The notes under the pieces: generated by a model
Told to the model about the DNA's origin: nothing
Database searches by the model: none
The model's input: only the letters and a program-made list of their open reading frames with translations
Assembly (NCBI GenBank): GCA_003427395.1
Contig: BFEA01000256.1
Span: 1,065,896 to 1,126,912 of the forward strand
Direction of reading: 5' to 3'
Source of the DNA: Chara braunii
Taxonomy: Eukaryota; Streptophyta; Charophyceae; Charales; Characeae
Length of the DNA: 61,017 bases
Translations under genes and position numbers: made by a program
Part shown: piece by piece, positions 21,563 through 33,084 of the stretch
Layout of the letters: every line of letters begins with the position of its first letter
Position numbering within the stretch: the stretch's first letter is position 1

Positions 21563-22139
21563 CATATTCACAGAGGCGGAAGGACACCATCCCGAACTGC
21601 GGATTGGAAACGAAGGTAGCAAAATGATCGGAGACATTGGAACGGCGAAGTCAACCCAGAGTATATATGGCAAGCACCACCAAAAGCCCTCACGGGATCT
21701 GCCTTAGCCGCCAGACTCACAGTCACACAGACCTGAATAAACGCCAGCAAAAACGGAACCTCAAAAACTGGGAACAGGGAAACCAGCCCTCACGGGATCT
21801 TCCTCTGCAGCGAGGCCGGAAAGAGGGAGATGCTTCACACATAGCATTCAGCGGCAGCAGGACCGAAGGAGCACTCACATCCGGAGCACAGCACGGAGCC
21901 TCAAAAACTCAGTAGCACTGCCAACGGCCGCAAACAGGGGCGAAGCAGCAAAATTGCAGCACTGATAACAGGAAACCGAAGCGGGGCACCGGAAAACAAA
22001 TGCGATAAAAAAAAGGAAAAAACAACAACGGGGAAAAGACAAAGCAAAAGAAAAAACGCAGCGAGTATCACAGCGGACCAAACTGAACGAACAATGACAC
22101 AGCAGGGGGAGGAAGTAATGTACACGCACTTGAGTAGAC
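21563..22139. other. No gene recognised
   Basis: No credible coding frame. CCCTCACGGGATCT occurs twice (about 21688 and 21789) in a degenerate ~100-bp direct repeat. The minus-strand pseudogene begins to its right. Confidence 0.35.
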
Positions 22140-23150
22140 CCACATAATTCGGGAGGTTACCACATGGAAATTGTAATCATTATCGTCAGGACCCATGTGC
22201 ACCACGGGAACCAAAATGTCAATGTCTTCCTGCCGATCCATGAGCATGAGCATGAGCTCGGAGCCAAAGTCTTTGAAATGGAAGTAAAGTTCCTCATCCC
22301 GCTCCCTGAGAAGGAATGCGTTGTCAAGCATATGATGGCGAAACCTGTCAACTTCTGCACTCTGGAGCTGACTGATGAGCATATCATCCTCCTGTGGCAG
22401 ATCACCAGGTACCGACGAAGGCTCCACGGGGGCATTCGGCAGGACCGCCTACGAAGATGAACCCGCGGCAGGCTTGAGGAGGGTGTACCCACAAAAAGGA
22501 CAGGAGTTCGGTGCCTCAGCAGCAACGCAAGCTTGCAAAGTGGCATACTCAATTTGCAGTCTCTTGTGCTTCTTTTGCAAAAGCAACATTGCAGACGCAA
22601 CAGCATTGATAGTGTGTTTGGCATCGCCATCTGTGACACTGAGCAGCAATCTTCCAAGTGTGAACCTTATCCTGTGCAGATCAGTGGCCTGCCGGTCAAT
22701 GATGTCATACTTACTGGCAGCCGGCTGCTGTTCGAGAGTGCTGGCAATGAACTCGCTGAACTCCCTCCTAGCACCCAGCAAGGGCCCATACATTATCTCC
22801 ATGGTTGACAAAGCCTGTGAATCAGTCACAGCAAACTTTAATGCCGCCTGGATTTCAACCTGCGATCAAGCGATACAGCAAAGTCTCCCCAACCCACTGC
22901 AACTGTCGAATAGTGGACTGCAAATCACAACGATCAAACGGCTGAAGGACGTTGTTGTGTGGGAGCACAAACACCGGATGCACAATGCGAATAAGATCAC
23001 CTCTCATATTATAAATGCTCAATAACCCCCAGCAAAGATCAAAGTTGTCCCCCTCAATGACTCTTCAGTGATCTTGAAAAGAAAGGCAGGGAGAATCTGT
23101 TGTGGGACCTGGATTCGGTCCGGGAGCAGATGGAAGAACCGGAAGAAATC
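22140..23150 (-). pseudogene. Decayed minus-strand gene of unknown function
   Basis: Read from high to low coordinate, coding-like sequence appears in successive frames: VPQQILPAFLFKITEESL (about 23120-23060), then MRGDLIRIVHPVFVLPHNNV and LQPFDRCDLQSTIRQLQW (23010-22875), then one frame from 22829 to 22068 carrying LGARREFSEFIASTLEQQ, a CPFC zinc-type pair (about 22500) and SAEVDRFRHHMLDNAFLL. A TAG at 22449-22451 interrupts that last frame, and frameshifts occur near 23055 and 22870. The last convincing residues end before a GT at about 22163 that could be a splice donor. I recognise no family; it could be a broken host gene or part of an unknown element. Confidence 0.45.
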
Positions 23151-23740
23151 CAGGCAAGAATCCAAGCAATCATCAGCCTCGAGGAGAGAGAGGAAAAGCA
23201 GACCACAGACAAACAACTCAACTAGACTCAGACAGACAACAAAAGAACTTTGGAAGAAGAAAAGGCCGACGAAAGGAGACAACCGGACCCAAAGAAGAGG
23301 AAGGGCACTGAAGCAGCCAACAAAGGAATGTCACAGCCCATGGAGGGTACTCAGCAGCCAATATCGTCATCAGAAGGGGAACAGGGGGACAACTATAAAT
23401 CCGCTGATATCACTGCGACCCCAGCGCCCAGTAGCGAGGATGAGGAGGCAGCGAAGTGATCCCTCCAATGGCTGAGAGGCTATGTTGAAAAAAACAAGCT
23501 GAACGGGAACACCTCTTTGATATCCGCACAGCCTGCATGAAACATATGGAAAGAACACAAAATCCGAAGAAAGACTCAACAGCAGGTATCAAGACTTCTG
23601 CAAGGAAGATGAGCAGTAGCGAACTTCAACAATCAAACAGCATCATACATATGAGTCCAGATAGTCTTGACCTCAAACCAACAGCAGAATTGCATCACGA
23701 GATTTCACCAAATAAGAACACACCAAGAGTTCATAATTGA
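23087..23740 (+). pseudogene. Decayed plus-strand coding stretch, charged/coiled-coil
   Basis: Plus-strand frame from about 23090 reads LLWDLDSVREQMEEPEEIQA, then IISLEEREEKQTTDKQLN, a TAG near 23223, TLEEEKADERRQPDPKKRK, and ends at TGA 23457 after SSEDEEAAK. Beyond, shifted frames give LRGYVEK, EREHLFDIRTACMKHMER and further sequence to TGA 23738. Glu/Lys-rich helical composition suggests a coiled-coil protein, possibly an ORF1/gag-like protein of an unrecognised element. It overlaps the start of the minus-strand pseudogene, so one of the two ends is misplaced. Confidence 0.35.
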
Positions 23741-24598
23741 CAATGCTGAAATAGTCCCATCGTCATCAACGAAGAACCAGAGTTGATATCCTATCTGGCG
23801 CTCGGCGCCCAGACTACATGTGGCAGATCTTATCTAACCTATACTACGATGCCGAAAGATGACGTCAACAGCATTCCTGAAGTACGAGCATATGGCGACC
23901 AATGTCGGACGCTTCCAGCACCAGGTATGTCTCTCGCCACACTCACAACCTCGTGCCCCAACACACAGATGCCACTAACACCCAAGGACCACCCTGCGCT
24001 TCACCCAGCTTACAGCAGCGCAGCTCGGCTATGGCTGCGTGCTCCTTCCCTGCTCGCCCGTGAGAGCGTAGGCGCCAGCCAGCACAATAGCGCAGCAGCG
24101 CTTGCGCAGCATGCAGCCAGCACACGAATGCCGAATGAGGAGGCAGGCCCTTTGCTATATCGAAGTGGCCTGCCTGTGTCCAGTCCCAGGAAGCTTCAGT
24201 AGGCCCCGGTAGCCTGAGGCCCAGTACGATCGAGCACAGGCCTGGGGCCTGCGGTAGTTGCATGTGCCCAACTGCCTTTGGCATGTGTGTGGCCCAGTAC
24301 CCGTATCCAGCCCAGGGCCTGTTTTCTGTTCATTCACACAGGCGGCCCAGGGCCTGGGTTTCTTCAACCAACTGGTGCTGCGCGACTGCCTGAATTTCCT
24401 TAGTTGCGCCAAGGCCGAAATAAGGCCCTGAAGGCCTTGTCAGGCCTGCCTTCAATTAGGGCGGCCGACGGGCTGTAGGTGAGGAGCCGAAAGGAGCTCA
24501 TAGAGGCAGTGGCCTCGCATTTCCTCCAAACAGTTTGATCTGTTGGTCAAAGCGGAGTAATTTTCTGAGTATGCAGCATTCAGAAACGCAAAAAGAAA
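23741..24598. other. Unassigned; AGGCC-rich repeat block
   Basis: 24160-24480 is rich in AGGCC, GGCCC and CCTGGGCC words, resembling the block at 5060-5200. No gene recognised. Confidence 0.35.
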
Positions 24599-24692
24599 GA
24601 CAAAGACATAACACAGGTTGACTCCAAAGAAGCATTACAAGACAAGACAAAGACATAACACAGGTGGACTCCAAAGAAGCATTACAAGACCT
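24599..24692. repeat. 47-bp tandem duplication
   Basis: GACAAAGACATAACACAGGT through CATTACAAGAC is present twice in direct tandem (24599-24645 and 24646-24692) with one difference (T/G at the GACTCC junction). It ends 13 bases before the ATG of the ORF at 24705. A recent slippage duplication is likely. Confidence 0.75.
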
Positions 24693-24704
24693 GAGACCAA
24701 AGAA

Positions 24705-25653
24705 ATGGAGGACCTCCACGAACCAGAAAAGTCAACAACGGAACCCACTGAAAAATCAGCCAGATCTGAGATCGAGCAAGAAATCGCAGTGGTGGAAGCA
24801 CAGGTTGAGAAGATGAAGAAGTTGAACTCAGCATACGAGACAAAATTATTTTCACTCAGACACATAGCAGACAGCAAGGCCCCCGAGATTTTGGCCCAAG
24901 CGAAGTCTGCAAGGTTGACTCTGATGGGGATTAGACCGCTCCTTGTTGCATGCTACATGGTGGAGAAAAAAGAATGGCAAGTAGCCACATACGTGTCCTT
25001 CGCAATCCCTAAGATTGATGAAGGCCAGAATGTGGCTACCATCCTGCAGGAGAAGATCACAACAGCCTATCCACTGGGAGTGTTTGAGACAGACCCCCAA
25101 GCGATCCAGCAGGATGACAGACCACAAGAGGCCTTACAGGTGGGACAGAAAGATAGAGAAGACCAAACAGACCCCAAGGACACTCAGATGGATCAGATCA
25201 ACCAACCTGAACTCGGAACTCCCAGATCCTTCACCCCCCTCATCGCTAAGATGCCTGAGGGCACTAAGGTAAAGGGAGGAATGAGGTGGCGCCCATGGAC
25301 CACGGTGATGGTTATACCCTACAGCGTGCTGTCAGGGATAGACATCCCCGCTGAACTGCAGGCCACCTTCCTGGCAGGCCTGATAAGCAAGGGAATTTTC
25401 GAAGGGGGCGGGGACTTGGACTCCAGGGCATACTCAATACTACTGTGATGAATGCTCGGAAGAAGAGGTGCAGGAGGATGAGGACGACTGGGCATCGGAT
25501 AAAGATGAGCTAGATCCTGAGACACCTCCTGCAAAGGAGGGGAGTAGCAGCATAGGGGAGTATAGGATGGATGTATCCCTGACTAAGACTCGGTCAGACC
25601 CACCGGGAGAGTCTGCCAAGTTGATGGAGACTGTAGGGTCAGGGGCCTCTTAG
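24705..25653 (+). pseudogene. Unknown protein ORF with one frameshift
   Basis: Starts at ATG 24705 (MEDLHEPEKSTTEPTEKSA). Frame 0 runs to TGA 25446 (247 codons): an N-terminal helical segment (EIAVVEAQVEKMKKLNSAYE), a central region (SARLTLMGIRPLLVACYMVE, VATYVSFAIPKIDEGQN), an acidic Gln/Asp-rich linker and a C-terminal globular-looking part (RWRPWTTVMVIPYSVLSGID). Near 25410-25430 the coding signal moves to frame 1, which reads YYCDECSEEEVQEDEDDW and ends at TAG 25651. Codon use is consistent across the shift, so a one-base indel is likely. I do not recognise the family. It could be an ORF1-like protein of a transposable element or a host gene. Confidence 0.5.
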
Positions 25654-25928
25654 ATCTAACTTCATGTTTTCTTCCAGATTCACCTGACAGTCTTGCTCAT
25701 GGACTTGTTGAGAAGAGAAACCAATGAGAAGGGCACAAAGGTGTAAAAAAAAACAAAAAAACAAAGGCTAACTAAATTCGACTACTCTTCTCCAAGTGGA
25801 ACCCTACAAACAAGTCAAATTGTGGGGACGAAATGAGAAAACATAAACCGTTTTCACACTGTGCAAGTTTTACGTGATAGTGCAACCAGCTTTCGCCAAC
25901 AATACAAAACACTCGCTCTCTCTATCTC

Positions 25929-25934
<6 letters not shown>

Positions 25935-26020
<86 letters not shown>

Positions 26021-26021
26021 N

Positions 26022-26111
<90 letters not shown>
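25935..26111. repeat. (CT)n microsatellite
   Basis: About 88 dinucleotide units with one N at 26021, so true length is uncertain. It sits 80 bases before the gag start of gypsy element 3, where a 5' LTR or leader would be expected. Confidence 0.97.
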
Positions 26112-26113
<2 letters not shown>

Positions 26114-26191
26114 AGAAGAGGAGTGTTCGCCCCAAAAGTGTGAGAAAGTACGTACCTCTCTTGAGAGACCTAGACACTCTCGTCCTCCATC

Positions 26192-27794
26192 ATGGCATCT
26201 GCAACATAATGGAAGCTGCAAATGGACGCTGCCCCTGAGGCAGAAAAAAACGCAGTACAAGTTATTCTATGAAAAAGCATTGAAGAGGGAAGAGGAAGTG
26301 AGGGAGAACGAGAGGGGAGACAAAATAAAGGCTCATGAAGTCGTCTTCAGTACCATGCCCCCCTTAACTGATGCGGAGGTGGAAGAGAAGACTGTCCCAC
26401 TCCTCAGGGCTTTAGTAGAGGTCCGGACTGTTGAAGACCAACTCGCCAAAGTGTTTGATGAACTCAAGAAGTTGCGCGAGGATATGGCCCTGATGGCGCA
26501 GCAACACCGTGACCATCTGCAACACTTTGTTAACATGCAACCAGCCCAAGGTGCCCTTCCGCCTGCTTACCCTGCTTCCAGCACTGCGTGTCAGTCCATT
26601 CTTGCCCCTCTAACTGTATCTTCTTCTTCTTCTTCTTCTTCTTCTTCTTCTTCTTCTTTGAGTGTGGTCAACAGCCTATCCGGATCTGCAGCAGGTCCAG
26701 ACCCCGCGGTTGTTGCTGCTGCTGCTGCAGTGGCAAGTGGCAGTGCAGAGCATTCTGAAACTGTTGCAGCCCCGAATTCGGACCCAGCAACCGCTGGTCC
26801 TAGCTGCAACTTTCCTTACATGGATAGAAAGTCGACAGAGATTCCGTCTAAATACGACGGAAAGGATGACATTGGATCCTGGATCAGCTCTATGCGATCC
26901 TACTTTGATGTGTTGGGGACACTCCCGGTTACTCAGTCGTCGGTCCTAGGGATCAATGTGGAACCCGCCGTAAGGGGCTTCTTAGAAATCCAAGTTATAC
27001 AGTCAGGCTATAAAAAAATAGACTTGAACAAATGACTGAAGTCTACGTCTGTAGCCACACTCGAAAAACTCTTGATCAAATAATATGTTGATCCGCATGT
27101 TGCAGCCAAAGCTCGACTTAAGCCTTACAAGCTCAAGCACAACAAGTGGACCGACACCATGCATAGTCTGCAACACTATGTTAGTAAATTTTTTGCTACT
27201 CCTGATCTGAAGATGACTACGCAGTCTTGTTTGGATGTGATTAAAGGTACGGCTCCCTCTACTATAACACATCGCCTGGGTCTCGAACTCATAACATATA
27301 CAGATTGGCTTACCCTCATGCGGGATTTAGTCAAATTGGAGGCACAAGACCTCCCGGGTGGCAAAAGGACCACCGAGCGCAAACGGTTTGCAGGCAGTAA
27401 CCGTTTTGCAGCGCACGATCTACTTGAGATTGACGAGGAGACCTTCGTAGAGGACACTTCTCTTGATGACGATCAAGAGTGCTCTTCATCAGCCCATGAG
27501 TCTGATTATATGAATGATGATGAATCTATGAATGCCTTTAAGAAGACGACCTTCAAAAGTAAGGGACCGAGGACCACAGTGAAGAACAACACTAACACAA
27601 TTCTTCTTCCCAAGAGAGCGAAAATTCCACCCAAACCGGAAGATCCTGCCACAAAACCATGGGTAGATCTCCGGATCAGTGAAAGTGAGTGGAAACACAT
27701 AGTGAAGAAAGGGGTTTGCCTGCATTGCACCAAACCGGGACACTCAGTCCAACATTGCTTCAGGTTGCAGCAGGGAAACCAGCAAAGGGGGTAG
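26192..27794 (+). pseudogene. Gypsy element 3 gag
   Basis: A likely start is ATG 26192 (MASAT), followed after five codons by TAA and after a shift near 26265 by the main frame 0. Visible parts are a charged helical region (EEEVRENERGDKIKAHEVVF), a coiled coil (VEDQLAKVFDELKKLREDMA), a 13-Ser run encoded by (TCT)n at 26620-26657, an Ala-rich stretch, the gag core (KYDGKDDIGSWISSMRSYFD), and a CCHC zinc knuckle (CLHCTKPGHSVQHC) near 27718-27760. Stops TGA 27033 and TAA 27081 interrupt the core. Gag ends at TAG 27792 and overlaps the next frame by about 100 bases. Confidence 0.87.
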
Positions 27795-28890
27795 AGATAT
27801 CATCAGCACACTCTATAGACGGAGAGGCTGAACATGTAAGTGTAGGTCCTTCCCCGAATTTTGATCCCACTCAGCAAACCTCTCCTGAGACCCTATCTGA
27901 TGTTGATTCGAAGGTTGAAAAATTGCACATCCTATACAAGGAGCCTTGGGTGGAGTCGGAAGAAATTGACTTTCATGCTCTCTTGACGCGTTGGGCTCAC
28001 ATGAAACAAGAACGCGTGCAAGGGAAAACGAAGTTGATCTTCTTCAAACTCTGCATTAACGACCGTTACATCCGTGCGTTGGCTGATTGTGACGCAACCG
28101 CCAACTACTTCTCACCGGCGGATCCCAAACTTGCAGAACCGGAGTCACCGCACGACATTCGTAAGGCATGCTTGGGAATGAAGCAAGTGACCTTGCAACA
28201 CCCTTGTCGGACCCAAGTGGGCAACCAAGAGGTTGTCACATCTACGCACGCAGTCAAAGGTGTGCGCACTACCTTTGACGCAGACCGCACAATCACACAT
28301 GAGTTGAACTTCTATGTCCTTGATCAGTGCCCCTTCGACGCGGTTATTGGCTTGGGCTGGTTGCAGACCCAATATGAAAGAACCACGTGGAAAGACTCAC
28401 AATTCATGGTTAAAGATGCCATGGCAATCGAGCGTCCAGTCCTCTTCGACGAGCCGCACGAGTCCCAAGTAACGTTTCTCAATGGAATGAAATTCTGCAA
28501 AAAGTGGCGCAGGCGCAAAGTTGATGAGCAGATGTATATAGCCTTTGTTAGGCCTGCTCATGTGCCTTCTATTTTTGTTGTACATAATGATTCTACTTCG
28601 CATGTCCTTTCTACTTCTAATGCAACTACTTTTACCTCTACTAAATTTACTTCTAGTCCAAACGACTCTGCTTCGAATTCTGTTGTTTTGGCTACACCTA
28701 TGAAATCTGGTATGCTTGCATCTGAATGTGATGATCCACCTCCAGAAATCCCATCAAAAATTCGCAACCTTCTCAACCGATTTCCTGAAGTCTTGGTCGA
28801 ACCGCATGGAGTTCTCGTGCATCCGGTGCGACACAAGATTGAGTTGATAGAAGGTAGCACTCCTCCAAAAAGGTTGTGTTTATCGAATGG
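27689..28890 (+). pseudogene. Gypsy element 3 protease and linker
   Basis: Frame 2, offset by -1 from gag, overlapping its end; this may be a natural gag-pol frameshift or a mutation. The protease-type region reads LIFFKLCINDRYIRALADCD at about 28030-28095. The expected catalytic D-S/T-G is D-C-D here, so activity is lost. CPFDAVIGLGWLQ fits the ILG/GxxW retropepsin motif. A Ser/Thr-rich linker leads to IRNLLNRFPEVLVEPHGV and HKIELIEGSTPPKR, the standard approach to RT, where a frameshift occurs near 28875. Confidence 0.75.
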
Positions 28891-30017
28891 GCTCAGGCGA
28901 ATTGGAAGAGTTGCAAAGATAGATCGATGGCATGTTTAAGAAGGGATGGATCAAGCCAAGCGAATCCGAATTCGGTGCACCGGTTCTGTTTGTCCCTAAG
29001 AAAGGAGGCAAACTACGGATGTGTATCGATTACCGCGGACTGGATAGAATAACAAGAAAGAATGCATACCCTTTGCCGCGCATTGATGATCTGCTTGATG
29101 CTGCAAGTGGATGCAAGATCTTCAGTAAGATCGATCTCAAGTTTGGTTACCACCAGATTGAAGTCGACCCTGCAGACCAGCATAAAACTGCATTTAAAAC
29201 TCGCGATGGGCTGTACAAATCTACCGTTATGCCCTTCGGCCTCACGAATGCACCGGTCACCTTCCAAAGTCTTATGGACAAGGTGTTCCGCAATCAGATC
29301 AATCGATTTGTTGTTGTTTATTTGGGTGACATACTAATCTTCAACAAGTTGATGGAGGAGCACATGAGACACCTTGAGGAAGTGTTGCAGATCCTCAAGG
29401 ATGCGCAACTCCATCTCGACTTAGAGAAATCTAAGTTTGGGAGGGACAACATCATCTACCTTGGACACCGGTTGTCCGCTGCGGGCCTAAAACCCGAGGC
29501 AACCAAAGTGGAGGTCATCCACAAATGGCCGCAACCGGCAAATGTTCGAGAATTACATTCTTTTCTTGGTTTTGCGTTATACTACGGTAAGTTTGTGCCC
29601 AAATTCTCTATCATCGCTCGTCCGCTGTCCAGATTGACAATCAAGAACGTGTCTTACACGTGGGATGGGGAATGTACAGCAGCCTTCCAAGCATTGAAAG
29701 AGGCTTTGGTGAGTCATCCGGTGCTCCGCATTGCAGATCCCAAACTTGCATTCGCAGTAACTACGGATGCAAGCTTGTATGGGATTCGTGCAGTGTTGCA
29801 GCAAGATGATGGTGATGACTTACGTCTGCTTGAGTATTATAGCAAACGCATGCCCAGTCATAAGGTAGTTGCCTCCACTTACATGCGAGAACTCTATGCC
29901 TTCAGAGAGGCACTAGATCATTGGAAACACTACCTCTTAGGTCGCCATTTCAATGTGTTCTCAGACCACGAGACTTTGAAATGGATCCAGACGCAAATAA
30001 TCCATCAACTACATTGA
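28875..30017 (+). pseudogene. Gypsy element 3 reverse transcriptase and RNase H
   Basis: Frame 0. It begins in YRMGSGELEELQR and is interrupted by a TAG (about 28920) where the family has Gln, then MFKKGWIKPSESEFGAPVLF, KIDLKFGYHQIEVDPADQ and [14 protein letters not shown]. The catalytic box is YLGD (29319-29330) instead of YLDD, one A-to-G change at 29326, which should abolish polymerisation. LHSFLGFALYYGKF and an RNase H (TTDAS, MRELYAF, FSDHETLKW) follow. A frameshift near 29990-30015 moves the protein to frame 2, which continues with VADALSRQ. Confidence 0.92.
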
Positions 30018-31732
30018 CCCGCTGGCTGCATGAGATTGTTGTATATGATTTCGATTTTAGGCACAAGAAAGGTTGTTACAATCGCGTTGCGGATGCTTTG
30101 TCTCGCCAGCTTGAGTACATGACTTGTCTTGTAGGCTCCTACGATCTTCGTAAGAATTTGAAGGACGGACGAGTTGAGCATACTTTTAAGGACCCGGAAC
30201 TCAGTCCCATCCTTGAGCAGATCCAAGTTGACCCTAGCAGTCAACCTGATTATCATGAGTGCAAAGGTTTGCTCTTCCGACGTTACGGGAAGTACGACCG
30301 ACTGTGTGTACCCAACCATGATCATATCCTCACCCACTTCTTGGACTTGGCTCATGGCCGGAGTGGACACTTCGGTTTTGAAAAGACATATGGAAGTCTG
30401 TTGCAAAAGTTTGTATGGCCGGAGATGAAAGGAATGGCACGAAAGTTTGTGGCTGAGTGTGAAGTCTGTCAATGCATCAAACCGTCTCAGCAGAAGCCCT
30501 ATGGGTTGCTGCATCCTCTTCCTATTCCTGATGGCCCGGGTGAGTCTCTTTCCATCGACTTCACAGACATGGGAAAGAAGAGTAGGAATGGATATTCAGA
30601 AGTAATGGTGATCATTGACCGCTTTTCAAAATTTCTGAATTTGATCCAATTACCACCTCACGCCCCAACTGACCTTGTTCACAAAAAGTACATTCTGAAG
30701 TGTGGGCCCCCGAAAACTCTTGTGAGTGACCGGGACACTAGGTTCATAAGTGCAGATTGGAAGGACTTCACCTCCCAGATCTATGACATCAAACTCAAGA
30801 TGACGTCTGATCGACATCCAGAAGCTAATGGACTGGCCGAGGAGATCAACCAGACTGTGATCCAACTTCTCCGAGCTCTAATTGTGCCTGATCAGAACTC
30901 TTGGGATGAGGAATTGCCAATTGTGTAGGGGTTGTACAACAACTCCATACACTCCTCCACTAAGACGACACCTAACCGGTTGCACCTCGGGTAGCAAATT
31001 CGCAATCCCCTATCCTATTTGTTTCCTGACCAGCCACCTGGCCTAACACCTGGCCAGCCAGGTTACAGTGCTAAGTTTGACCGTTTACTCAAAGTTGTTG
31101 TCGCAACTATGGAAAGGCGACGCAGTGCCATGATTAAGCATGCTAACGAAAAGCACCAGCCTGAACCTTTCACAGTGGGAAGTTATGTATGGGTCAAGAT
31201 GTCTGAGTTTTCTGGAGAAGAAGGTGTATCACGAAAGCTTCTTCCTCAGTATTACGCTCCGTGGACGGTGCTGAACCAAGTAGGAGATGATTCCTTTGGT
31301 CCTTACACGATTGACGTGCCTCCTCACCTGCCTACGTACCCAGTCTTTCATGCGTCGAAGTTGTTTCCGTATGAATCACCCAAAACTTTTAAGTATCGAG
31401 AATCAATGATCCCTCGTGCGATCAAAGGCGGTCAAGAGATTGATAGAATTCTCGAGCACTGTGGAAAGAGGAGAAACAGGCAGTACAAAGTTCATTTTCT
31501 ATACCACCCGTTGAATGACTTTTACTGGATTGCTAAGAACGACTTGTTGCATAGTGCCCCGCGCGTCGTCAACGCATGTGAACGACTGATTAGCTCCGAA
31601 CAGCAACCTAAATTTACTACTACCCTCACTCCTACGGAACATACTCGATCTCTCTTTGCTATTTATGCTTATGATGCATTATGCAGGTTGAGTTACTCGC
31701 TTGAAGGGACCTCGCTCTTGAGGGGGGGGTAG
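29990..31732 (+). pseudogene. Gypsy element 3 RNase H end, integrase and chromodomain-like tail
   Basis: Frame 2. RNase H end (RHKKGCYNRVADALSRQ), HHCC zinc region (GHFGFEKTYG ... CEVCQ), then Asp in SIDFTDM (30557), Asp in VSDRDTRF (30728) and Glu in NGLAEEIN (30839). The second and third are one residue further apart than the usual 35. TAG 30926 stands where YNNSIH is usually preceded by Glu, and a second TAG lies near 30992. The C-terminal part has a GPY/SH3-like region (VWVKMSEF, YAPWTVLNQVGDDSFGPY, YPVFHASKLFPY) and a degenerate chromodomain (QEIDRILEHCGKRRNRQY). The frame ends at TAG 31730, inside the start of the LTR boundary region. Confidence 0.9.
31721..31729 (+). promoter_or_regulatory. 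Polypurine tract of gypsy element 3
   Basis: AGGGGGGGG followed by TAG and then the LTR start TGTAATGACC at 31733. Purine tract plus TG is the standard plus-strand priming configuration. Confidence 0.8.
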
Positions 31733-33084
31733 TGTAATGACCCGCCATAACACAGACTAAGAACATTGCTGATTTATGAAGTTTTGCCTTGCTGAGATTC
31801 CCGCATTCTGCTGAGTTTTCTAAGTCTATGTGTGTGTGTGCTTGTTGACCTGCGTGCCTGTCTGAGGCTTGTCGGAATGTGTGTGTGTGTGTGACCCGCA
31901 AGGGTAGTACTTGCTTGTTGGGCAGCCCCGCAGGGCAAGTACTTACCTGTGACCGTCGCATTGAGGGTTGCGGCAAGCGAAAAAACTAAAGTGGCGGGGC
32001 CACAGGCCTACGACACTTAGAGCAGCGGAAAACCACTCAAGCAGTAGGTAGGCCGATACCGCACCCAGTAGCAGGAGATGTGCCGGGTACTCGAGGCCAA
32101 GCAGAAGAAGACAAAGTTGGCATTTTTAGAGGCCCAGTAGCAGTAGGCTAGGTCTAGGCCAGTACCAATCCATCCTTTCTAAGTCTAGCGCCTGTACGGG
32201 CAATATCAGAATCTGCAATGATGTTTTCCTTCGAAAGGGAGGAGGTACCGTTTGCTTGGGAGGCCGAGCGGCCTGGAAGTCACTGCCCACGAGGCACGTA
32301 GGCTTCTATATCAAGAGGCCGAGAGAAGAGCCCGACCTCTTTCTTCAGTGTGCAAGTTTGTCTACACGCTGCTGGAGCGCTGGCTGGAGTAGTGCTGGGT
32401 ACTACAGCGCTGTTGGGAGGAAGAAGCCGGGAGCTTCCACCTTGGCTATGGTGGAGCTCTACCGGTAGGAGGAGGAGGGAGAAGGGGACTAAGGAGGAGA
32501 GTGGCGAGGTACCTACCTGGCTATGGTGGACACCATCTTCATCACCTTGTTAGGTGTTGCATCTGGAAGCCCCCCCCGTTGGGGTAGTGCCGCACCAAGG
32601 AAGCTCGGGGCAGAGACAAGCATGGCGGCCTAGTGAGCAGCGGCATAGCTACTTTGCATTGTCCTTTGCCCAGGGAGGCAGCGACATAGCTGCTTTGGGT
32701 TGTCCTTTGGACAGGAGGGTTGAGCCCTCAATAGTCCGCCATAGCCTCGGCCTACATGTGAGAGGAAGGAGAAGGGTGGCCATGGCTATGGTGGACCTCA
32801 TGTTGTGCCTGCAGTAGAAGTGGGATTCAAACATTGATTCTGGTTCAGCCATTCAATATTATTATTGTTACTTCTTGTTTGAATAAGGGAGGAGGAGATT
32901 GGTTGCCGAAGAAGAAGAGCCTTATCTTTGGTCTATGCTGGAGTACATCATCTTCTTCTTCTTTCTTACTTCTTCTTCTTCTTTCCCCTCTCTCTCCTCT
33001 CAAGTTCATTCGTTTCTTTTTGCAATTGGACGACATTGTACTTTCTTATGAATATATACTTCGAAATTGGCCAGGATCGTAACA
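31733..33084 (+). repeat. 3' LTR of gypsy element 3
   Basis: 1352 bp from TGTAATGACC to GATCGTAACA (TG...CA ends). The right end is independently supported because a reverse-transcriptase reading frame on the minus strand is cut exactly at 33085. The next five bases, GTATT, would be one half of the target duplication. Inside, GGCTATGGTGGA recurs at about 32442, 32519 and 32782, and there is a pyrimidine-rich run at 32940-33000. No gene. Confidence 0.82.

Larger units (their letters stand above)
26192..33084 (+). mobile_element. Ty3/gypsy element 3 (gag to 3' LTR; 5' LTR not found)
   Basis: Order gag, protease, RT, RNase H, integrase, chromodomain-like tail, polypurine tract, 3' LTR. No copy of the LTR is visible upstream of gag, where a (CT)n run at 25935-26111 sits instead, so the left end is truncated or was lost at the microsatellite. 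The right end is fixed by TGTAATGACC...GATCGTAACA termini and by interruption of another reverse transcriptase at 33085. Codon use is more A+T-rich than element 1. Coding decay includes a lost RT catalytic Asp, several stops and at least three frameshifts. Confidence 0.92.

Noticed and set aside
25854-26260. Long ORFs on both strands reading Ser-Leu or Arg-Glu dipeptide repeats
   Set aside because: Translation of the (CT)n microsatellite; no coding signal on either side.
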